From an uncultured Massilia sp. (GTDB taxonomy: Bacteria; Pseudomonadota; Gammaproteobacteria; Burkholderiales; Burkholderiaceae): 29,005 nt of DNA. Shown piece by piece: positions 23,435 through 29,005 of the stretch. Position 1 is the first letter of the stretch, and every line of letters begins with the position of its first letter. The stretch lies in assembly GCA_946886065.1 (NCBI GenBank), contig CAMPHU010000035.1, forward strand, positions 1-29,005. Direction: 5' to 3'. The notes under the pieces are model-generated. The model worked only from the letters and a program-made list of their open reading frames with translations. It did no database searches and was not told the origin of the DNA. A program made the translations under genes and the position numbers.

Positions 23435-23823
23435 TTATATTACACATACTGCATAAGCGGGGGAGATCCCGCTGCGTCCCCGCCTAGCCCGCTAGTATAA
23501 CGCCGTGCCGGAATGGCTGCTCCCGATGGTCCCCTGCTGTGCGGAAGCATCATTTCCAACGGCACACTCGAATGCATGTTAAGCATATTGTGTGCCTTGA
23601 GAACATCTTCCAAGAAAACAAGGGCTTAGCGCAGGCAATCTGAAAGACGCGGCTTCCATGTAAGGAATTTCGACATCCGGTCACCGCAGGGCAGTGCTTT
23701 CCTGTCGTTAGCCGCGTGGAAAGCAACCGACCCACGCCTGCCGGCAGCAGCGTATACTCCCGGCTTTCCGCCGCGCCCGCGCCCTGGACGGGCGGCGCTT
23801 CAACTCACCGTAGAAAACACCTG

Positions 23824-24591
23824 ATGAAAATCGCCACCTGGAACGTCAACTCCCTCAAAGTCCGCCTCCCTCACCTGCTGCAATGGCTGCAAGCGAATCC
23901 GGTCGATGTGCTCTGTATCCAGGAGACGAAACTCACCGACGACAAGTTCCCGCTGGCCGAGATCAACGAAGCCGGCTACCAGGTGGCCTACACAGGCCAG
24001 AAGACCTATAACGGCGTGGCCATCCTGTCGAAGCTGCCGATCGAGGACGTGGTGAAGAACAATCCCCGCTTCGAGGACGAGCAGCAGCGCCTGCTGGCCG
24101 CCACCATCGGCGGCGTGCGCTTCATCTGCGCCTACGTGCCGAACGGCCAGGAGGTCGGTTCGGACAAGTATGTCTACAAGCTGGCGTGGTTCAAGGCGCT
24201 GCAGGAATGGGTGGCGGCCGAGATGCGCGCCCACGAGCAGTTCGCGATCCTGGGCGACTACAACATCGCGCCGGACGCGCGCGACGTGCACGACCCGGCC
24301 GAATGGGAAGGCCGCATCCACTTCTCGCTGCCGGAGCGCGGCGCGCTGCAGGAGCTGATGGGATTGGGATTGTCGGACGCCTTCCGCCTGTTCGAGCAGC
24401 CGGACAAGCAGTACAGCTGGTGGGACTACCGCCAGCTTGCCTTCCGCCGCAACCGCGGCCTGCGCATCGACCATATCCTGCTGTCGGAGAAGCTGGCCCG
24501 GCGCTGCACCGCCTGCGTCATCGACCGCGAGCCGCGCAAATGGGAGCAGCCGTCGGACCACACGCCGGTGGTCGCGACGATCGGGGATTGA
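23824..24591 (+). CDS. xth: Exodeoxyribonuclease III
   Basis: A 255-residue enzyme of the exonuclease III / AP-endonuclease family, which cuts DNA at abasic sites and trims 3' ends in base-excision repair. Start motif MKIATWNVNSLKVRL (Asn7), CIQETKLTD (Glu34, metal), ILGDYNIAP (Asp and Asn of the active site), LRIDHILLS and the terminal SDHTPVVA (Asp-His pair) are all present. An open frame extends 36 codons upstream, but the conserved start is at 23824. The ribosome binding site is weak. A TATACT box at 23753-23758 may be its -10 but lacks a clear -35. Confidence 0.95.
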   Translation: MKIATWNVNSLKVRLPHLLQWLQANPVDVLCIQETKLTDDKFPLAEINEAGYQVAYTGQKTYNGVAILSKLPIEDVVKNNPRFEDEQQRLLAATIGGVRFICAYVPNGQEVGSDKYVYKLAWFKALQEWVAAEMRAHEQFAILGDYNIAPDARDVHDPAEWEGRIHFSLPERGALQELMGLGLSDAFRLFEQPDKQYSWWDYRQLAFRRNRGLRIDHILLSEKLARRCTACVIDREPRKWEQPSDHTPVVATIGD

Positions 24592-24604
24592 CCGGCACAG
24601 CGGA

Positions 24605-27202
24605 TCAGCCGACCAGGAAGGCCCCCACCTGGCCGGCCGGCAGCGGCCGCGCGAACAGGTAGCCCTGTGCAAACTGGCAGCCGAAGGAGCGCAGCAGCGC
24701 GTACTGCGACTCCGTCTCGACGCCCTCCGCCACGACCGACAGCTGCAGGCTGTTCGCCAGCGCCATCACCGCCGCCACGATGGCGCGGTCTTCCGCGCTC
24801 GCATCGAGCTCGCGCACGAAGGCGCGGTCGATCTTGATCTTCTTGACCGGGAAGCGCTTCAGGTAGGCCAGGCTCGAATACCCGGTGCCGAAGTCGTCGA
24901 TCGACAGCGACATGCCCATCGCATTGATCTGGCGCAGGATTTCCAGTGTCTGGCCGCCGTGCTGCATCAGCGCGGTCTCGGTGATCTCCAGCTCCACCAG
25001 CCGCGGGTCGATGCCGGTGTCGCTCACGATGCGCCGGATCGCCTCCACCAGCCCGTGGTGCATGAACTGGCGCGCCGACAGGTTGATCGCCAGCGGCACC
25101 ACATCCAGCCCCTCGCGCTGCCACTGCATCAGCTGGGCGCAGGCGCTGCGGATCACCCACTCGCCCACCGGCACGATCATGCCGCTCTCTTCCAGGATGG
25201 GGATGAATTCGTCCGGCCCGGTCAGTCCCTGGCCGTCGCGGCGCCAGCGCAGCAGCACTTCGAGCGCGTGCGGACGGCGCGTGGCCGCGCACATGATGGG
25301 CTGGTAGTGCAGCTCGAACTCCTCACGCGCCAGGGCGCCGCGCAGGCTCGATTCCAGCTCGAAGTGGCGCGCCGCGGCCTGGTTCATGCGCTGGGTGAAG
25401 AACTGGTAGTTGTTGCGGCCCGCGCCCTTGGCGTGGTACATCGCGGCGTCCGCGTGCCGCATCAGGGTTTCGACATCGCTGCCGTCGTCCGGATACACGC
25501 AGATGCCGATCGAGGGCGAGATGTGCAGGCTGCGTCCCTCGAAGGGGAAAGGCGAGGACAGCGCCTCGATGATCTTGTCGCCCACCAGGCGGCATTCCTC
25601 GCTGGCCGCGATCTCCGGCAGCAGTACCACGAATTCGTCGCCGCCCAGGCGCGCCACGGTGTCGCTCGCGCGCACCGCGACGACCAGGCGCTTGGCGACC
25701 TCGCGCAGCAGGTGGTCGCCGGTCAGGTGGCCGAGCGAATCGTTGATGTTCTTGAAGCGGTCCAGGTCGATGAACATCAGGGCCAGCTTGCGTCCCGTGC
25801 GCTGGGCGCCGCGGATCGCGCAGTCGAGCCGGTCCGACAGCAGCGCGCGGTTGGGCAGCCCGGTCAGGCTGTCGTGATAGGCCATGTGGTGCACGCGCGC
25901 CTCGGCCTGGCGCCGCTCGACGATCTCTTCCTGCAGCAGCGCGTTGGCGCCCGCCAGTTCGGCGGTGCGCTCGGCCACGCGCACTTCCAGCTCGTCGCGC
26001 GCGCGCCGGATGGCGTCGGCCGCTTCGCGCTGGGCGGTGACGTCGTCGAGCAGCCATACGCTGCGCCCGCGCCGCTGCGATGCGTCGAAGGGCCGGCCGG
26101 ACACGCGCGCCCAGAAGCGGCTGCCGTCGCGCCGCACCAGCTGGTGCTCGGCCATGTGCACGCGCCCGGCCGCGAAGTCCGGCGCGGCCAGCGCGCGCGC
26201 CGCCTGCCAGCTTGCCTCGTCCGGGTAGAGCGCGCGCACGGTCTGGCCGTCCACCTCGCCCGCCGCCGCGCCAAACAGCTCTTCCATCTTGCGGTTGCAA
26301 TGCAGGGTGCGGCCATTCTCCACCACGGCGATGCCCAGCACCGCGTTGTCGAGGATGGCGCGGTTTTCCATCAGCGCGTCGCGCAGCGACTGTTCGTCCT
26401 GCTTTTCGCGGGTGCGGTCTTCCAGCATCCAGATCGTGCCCTGGTCCGGATCGTGGTGATTGACCTGGTAGCCGATCAGCTGCACCCAGATCGGCGCGCC
26501 GTCCTTGCGCACCATGGTGGTCGCGGCGCGGAAGGAGCGGCCGGCGGCCAGCGGCGGATAGGCGCGCTCGCCCATGTCGAGGAAGGCTTCCTGGTCCGGG
26601 TACAGCAGCCGCGTCGTCCGGCCGGCCGCCTCGGCCTCGGTATAGCCGAACATGGCCGTGAAGGCGGGATTGCAGCGGCGGATGACGCGGTCGCGGGTGA
26701 ACATGATGCCGACCGAGGCGTTGCTCATGATGGCCTGGACCTCGTTCATGGCCTGGCGCGAGCCGGTGACGTCTTCGACGATCCAGATGGTGCCCGCTTC
26801 GCGCATGCGCGGGTCGACCGCGCGGCCGCGCAGGCGCACCCAGAACAGGCTGCCGTCGCGGCGCCGGAACTGCTGGTCGACGCGTTCGAACAACTGGCCG
26901 GACGCCAGGGCCGCGTAGGCCTCGGCGGTCAGTTCCTGGTAGGCCTCGGGGGAAGCGAACACCTGCACCGGCTTCAGGGCCAGCAGCTCTTCCTGGCTGT
27001 AGCCGAACATCTCGCAGATGCGCGGATTGAAGGACTTGATCTGCCCGGGGAGCGTGAACACGATCCCGACCGGCGCGTTCTCGAGGATCGCGCGCTGTTC
27101 GAGCACCATGCGGCACAGGTCCGCGGCCTCCTGGGAAGGCTGCTCATGCGCGCAGGGGTCCGCCTGGGCGGCGAACGAAGGGGAGCTGGGAAGTCGGTCC
27201 AT
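24605..27202 (-). CDS. Triple-PAS GGDEF/EAL protein (c-di-GMP turnover)
   Basis: An 865-residue protein without clear membrane helices, so probably cytosolic. Three PAS domains (about 34-150, 155-275, 280-395) are followed by a coiled-coil linker (395-435), GGDEF (435-600) and EAL (615-860). GGDEF is intact (ARLGGDEFVVLLP, about 520-524), with an RxxD site (RASD, 511-514) five residues upstream. The EAL signature reads EVL (LEVLLRW) but keeps the metal-binding Glu; NLSARQF, ELEITETALM, DDFGTGYSSL, KIKIDRAFV and VAEGVET are all present, so phosphodiesterase activity is plausible. Which activity dominates cannot be told. The longer frame would start at TTG (27250); the ATG at 27202 is preferred. 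Its stop lies 13 bases past the stop of convergent xth. Confidence 0.93.
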   Translation of the reverse strand: MDRLPSSPSFAAQADPCAHEQPSQEAADLCRMVLEQRAILENAPVGIVFTLPGQIKSFNPRICEMFGYSQEELLALKPVQVFASPEAYQELTAEAYAALASGQLFERVDQQFRRRDGSLFWVRLRGRAVDPRMREAGTIWIVEDVTGSRQAMNEVQAIMSNASVGIMFTRDRVIRRCNPAFTAMFGYTEAEAAGRTTRLLYPDQEAFLDMGERAYPPLAAGRSFRAATTMVRKDGAPIWVQLIGYQVNHHDPDQGTIWMLEDRTREKQDEQSLRDALMENRAILDNAVLGIAVVENGRTLHCNRKMEELFGAAAGEVDGQTVRALYPDEASWQAARALAAPDFAAGRVHMAEHQLVRRDGSRFWARVSGRPFDASQRRGRSVWLLDDVTAQREAADAIRRARDELEVRVAERTAELAGANALLQEEIVERRQAEARVHHMAYHDSLTGLPNRALLSDRLDCAIRGAQRTGRKLALMFIDLDRFKNINDSLGHLTGDHLLREVAKRLVVAVRASDTVARLGGDEFVVLLPEIAASEECRLVGDKIIEALSSPFPFEGRSLHISPSIGICVYPDDGSDVETLMRHADAAMYHAKGAGRNNYQFFTQRMNQAAARHFELESSLRGALAREEFELHYQPIMCAATRRPHALEVLLRWRRDGQGLTGPDEFIPILEESGMIVPVGEWVIRSACAQLMQWQREGLDVVPLAINLSARQFMHHGLVEAIRRIVSDTGIDPRLVELEITETALMQHGGQTLEILRQINAMGMSLSIDDFGTGYSSLAYLKRFPVKKIKIDRAFVRELDASAEDRAIVAAVMALANSLQLSVVAEGVETESQYALLRSFGCQFAQGYLFARPLPAGQVGAFLVG

Positions 27203-27296
27203 CAATGCTTGCTGGTGGGTCCGTTGGTCGGAATTGTTGCAACCTGGCAATCATAAACCAGAAATGCTGCCAACTCTACAACCAGAAAGCGTAAAC

Positions 27297-27318
27297 GGGA
27301 AGCGCGGACGCGCTTCCC
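27297..27318 (-). terminator. Hairpin after prpF, weak terminator
   Basis: A perfect 10-bp inverted repeat GGGAAGCGCG / CGCGCTTCCC with two central bases, 23 bases after the prpF stop. On the minus strand it is followed only by GTTTACG, so the T tract is poor. Confidence 0.5.
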
Positions 27319-27340
27319 CCGCTGAAGTGTTGCGTACTTT

Positions 27341-28531
27341 TTAGAAACCGTCGCCCGGAACCCGCACCCAGCCTTCCATCAGCACGCGCGCGCTGCGGCT
27401 CATGATGGCTTTGCTGACGCTCCATGCGCCGTCGGCCTCGACCGCCTCGGCGCCGACGCGCAGGGTGCCCGACGGATGGCCGAAGCGCACCGCGTTGCGG
27501 GTGCCGCCGCCGGCCGCCAGGTTGACCAGGGTGCCGGGAATGGCGGCCGCGGTGCCGATGGCGACGGCGGCGGTGCCCATCATCGCGTGGTGCAGCTTGC
27601 CCATCGAGAGCGCGCGCACCAGCAGGTCGATGTCGCCGGCCGCCACCTGCTTGCCGCTGGAGGCGACGTAGTCGGCGGCTTTCGCCACGAAAGCGATCTT
27701 GGGCGTGTGCTGGCGCTTGGCCGCGTCCTCGATGCTGTCGATCAGGCCCATGCGCAGGGCGCCGTAGGCGCGGATGGTCTCGAACATGGCCAGCGCGCGC
27801 GGGTCGCCGTTGATGGCTTCCTGCAGTTCGGCGCCGGTATAGCCGATGGCGTCGGCGTTCACGAAGATGGTCGGAATGCCGGCGTTGATCATGGTGGCCT
27901 TGAGCGTGCCGACGCCCGGCACCTCCAGCTCGTCGACCAGGTTCCCGGTCGGGAACATGGCGCCGCCGGCGCCCTCTTCTTCCGCCGCCGGGTCCATGAA
28001 TTCGAGCTGCACTTCGGCGGCCGGGAAAGTCACGCCGTCGAGTTCGAAGTCGCCGGTTTCCTGGACCTGGCCGTTCGACATCGGCACGTGGGCGACGATG
28101 GTCTTGGCGATGTTGGCCTGCCAGATGCGCACGACCGCCACGCCGTCCTGCGGCAGGCGCTCCGGGTCGACCAGGCCGCTGCCGATGGCAAACGAGCCGA
28201 CGGCCGAGGACAGGTTGCCGCAGTTGCCGCTCCAGTCGACGAAGGGCTTGTCGATCGAGACCTGGCCGAACAGGTAGTCGACGTCGTGGCCGGGACGGCT
28301 GCTCTTCGCGACGATCACGGTCTTGCTGGTGCTCGAGGTGGCGCCGCCCATGCCGTCGATCTGCTTGCCGTAGGGGTCGGGGCTGCCGATCACGCGCAGC
28401 AGCAGCGCATCGCGCGCCGGGCCGGGAACGCGCGCCGCTTCGGGCAGGTCGTCGAGGCGGAAGAACACGCCTTTGCTGGTGCCGCCACGCATATAGGTGG
28501 CGGGAATCTTGATTTGGGGAGTGTGGGGCAT
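27341..28531 (-). CDS. prpF: 2-methylaconitate cis-trans isomerase PrpF
   Basis: A 396-residue enzyme of the PrpF family (diaminopimelate-epimerase-like fold). The start IPATYMRGGTSKGVFFRL is the family hallmark. GSPDPYGKQIDGMGGATSST, VDWSGNCGNLSSAVG and GKLHHAMMGTAAVAIGTAAA are further family segments. Role: it isomerises the 2-methylaconitate formed by AcnD so that aconitase can complete the methylcitrate cycle, by which propionyl-CoA becomes pyruvate and succinate. It follows acnD after 49 bases on the same strand; prpB and prpC are probably beyond the window's right edge. Confidence 0.95.
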   Translation of the reverse strand: MPHTPQIKIPATYMRGGTSKGVFFRLDDLPEAARVPGPARDALLLRVIGSPDPYGKQIDGMGGATSSTSKTVIVAKSSRPGHDVDYLFGQVSIDKPFVDWSGNCGNLSSAVGSFAIGSGLVDPERLPQDGVAVVRIWQANIAKTIVAHVPMSNGQVQETGDFELDGVTFPAAEVQLEFMDPAAEEEGAGGAMFPTGNLVDELEVPGVGTLKATMINAGIPTIFVNADAIGYTGAELQEAINGDPRALAMFETIRAYGALRMGLIDSIEDAAKRQHTPKIAFVAKAADYVASSGKQVAAGDIDLLVRALSMGKLHHAMMGTAAVAIGTAAAIPGTLVNLAAGGGTRNAVRFGHPSGTLRVGAEAVEADGAWSVSKAIMSRSARVLMEGWVRVPGDGF

Positions 28532-28549
28532 GATGGGTCCGATGTGACA

Positions 28550-28574
28550 GGGAGGGCGGCCGCGCCGCCCTCCC
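28550..28574. repeat. GC-rich hairpin between acnD and prpF
   Basis: An 11-bp perfect inverted repeat, GGGAGGGCGGC (28550-28560) and GCCGCCCTCCC (28564-28574), with a three-base loop, six bases after the acnD stop and 18 bases before the prpF start. It has no T run, so it is more likely an mRNA-stability or attenuation element than a terminator. Confidence 0.75.
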
Positions 28575-28580
28575 CGCTGT

Positions 28581-29005
28581 TTACGCTGCGGCTTTCGATG
28601 CCGACGATTCCAGGAAGTCCTGCGCGAAGCGCTGCAGCACGCCGCCCGCTTCGTAGATCGCCACTTCCTCGGCCGTGTCGAGACGGCAGGTGACCGGCAC
28701 TTCCAGCTTCTCGCCGTTCTTGCGGTGGATGACCAGGGTCAGGTCGGCGCGCGGCGTGCGCGCGCCCACCACGTCGAAGGTCTCGGTACCGTCGATGCCC
28801 AGGCTCAGTCGGTTGACGCCCGGCTTGAACTCCAGCGGCAGCACGCCCATGCCCACCAGGTTGGTGCGGTGGATGCGCTCGAAGCCTTCGGCCACGATGG
28901 CTTCCACGCCCGCCAGGCGCACACCCTTGGCCGCCCAGTCGCGCGAGGAACCCTGGCCATAGTCGGCGCCGGCGATGACGATCAGCGGCTGCTTGCGCTC
29001 CATGT
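28581..29005 (-). CDS. acnD: Fe/S-dependent 2-methylisocitrate dehydratase AcnD, C-terminal part
   Basis: Only the last 141 residues or so lie in the window; the gene continues past its right edge. The visible part is the aconitase swivel domain: IVIAGADYGQGSSRDWAAKG, with the substrate-binding SSRD, then GVRLAGVEAIVAEGFERIHR and TNLVGMGVLPLEF. AcnA-type aconitases share these motifs, so the AcnD assignment depends mainly on the adjoining prpF, which is almost always paired with acnD. AcnD dehydrates 2-methylcitrate in propionate breakdown. Confidence 0.88.
   Translation of the reverse strand, partial: MERKQPLIVIAGADYGQGSSRDWAAKGVRLAGVEAIVAEGFERIHRTNLVGMGVLPLEFKPGVNRLSLGIDGTETFDVVGARTPRADLTLVIHRKNGEKLEVPVTCRLDTAEEVAIYEAGGVLQRFAQDFLESSASKAAA

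Larger units (their letters stand above)
23105..23823. other. 719-base intergenic region, AT-rich in its first half, no convincing gene
   Basis: The region lies between two divergent genes. From about 23120 to 23460 it is much richer in A and T than the rest of the window and is full of inverted repeats: 23244-23255, 23249-23270, 23280-23291, 23292-23327 and 23405-23434. From 23460 to 23823 the composition returns towards GC-rich. A short frame on the minus strand (23550-23735) looks accidental. I see no tRNA and no T-tailed hairpin. It probably holds the promoters of both flanking genes and perhaps a small RNA. Confidence 0.6.

Noticed and set aside
23244..23460. CRISPR-like repeat array
   Set aside because: The repeated words are short palindromes at irregular spacing with no uniform spacers, and no cas genes are present.
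23457..23472. GC hairpin GCGGG / CCCGC as a terminator of an unseen RNA
   Set aside because: The stem is short and no T run follows on either strand.
23550..23735. Minus-strand frame of 61 codons in the large intergenic gap
   Set aside because: No ribosome binding site, no motif, and composition unlike neighbouring genes.
24437..27256. Open frame of 939 codons on the plus strand across the PAS-GGDEF-EAL gene
   Set aside because: It mirrors the codon pattern of the real minus-strand gene and shows no family motif.

Overview
The window is GC-rich chromosomal DNA from a Gram-negative bacterium, most likely a betaproteobacterium of the Oxalobacteraceae (Massilia/Telluria type). This taxon call is an inference. 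It rests on the layout of the sulfate-assimilation cluster (cysI, a DUF934 gene, cysH, cysD, cysN, cobA, with cysB divergent), a Burkholderiales-type porin, a DUF4214 protein with RTX-like repeats, lptF/lptG divergent from pepA, and the AcnD/PrpF methylcitrate pair. I saw no tRNA, rRNA, CRISPR array, insertion sequence or prophage module. The gene content looks like ordinary core chromosome, with one AT-rich, palindrome-dense gap.

Layout. 1-4.2 kb: a PAS histidine kinase, a porin with a clear terminator, a small conserved protein of unknown function, and a membrane diguanylate cyclase. 4.2-9.0 kb, all minus strand: a large two-component sensor with a propeller/Y_Y_Y periplasmic part, a SAM-dependent methyltransferase and cysB. 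9.18-15.16 kb, plus strand: a tightly packed operon that reduces sulfate to sulfide. CysDN activates sulfate to APS, CysH reduces APS to sulfite, CysI reduces sulfite to sulfide, and CobA starts the siroheme that CysI needs. A dyad and promoter-like boxes lie between cysB and cysI, as expected for CysB control. 15.2-17.4 kb: a propeller/RTX/DUF4214 protein on the minus strand. 17.6-20.3 kb, minus strand: lptF-lptG-cbiX, in which overlapping start and stop codons join the LPS-export permeases to a sirohydrochlorin-chelatase-like gene. 20.4-21.9 kb: divergent pepA ending in a strong terminator.

22.0-23.1 kb, minus strand: a small lipoprotein, a DUF1653 protein and a small phage-like hypothetical protein that overlaps it. 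23.1-23.8 kb is a gap of about 720 bases with no convincing gene; its first 350 bases are AT-rich and full of palindromes. Then come exodeoxyribonuclease III (plus) and a triple-PAS GGDEF/EAL protein (minus). The right end holds prpF and the 3' part of acnD from the methylcitrate (propionate) pathway; acnD runs off the window.

Two links cross the operons. Siroheme genes occur at two separate sites (cobA in the cys operon, cbiX behind lptG). Signalling genes are unusually frequent: two histidine kinases without an adjacent response regulator and two c-di-GMP enzymes, both with intact inhibitory-site motifs. No wholly new system is evident. The best candidates for a second look are the cysI-DUF934 pairing without cysJ, the lptG-cbiX coupling, the palindrome-rich AT island, a 16-bp perfect inverted repeat upstream of the cyclase, and the DUF4214 protein.
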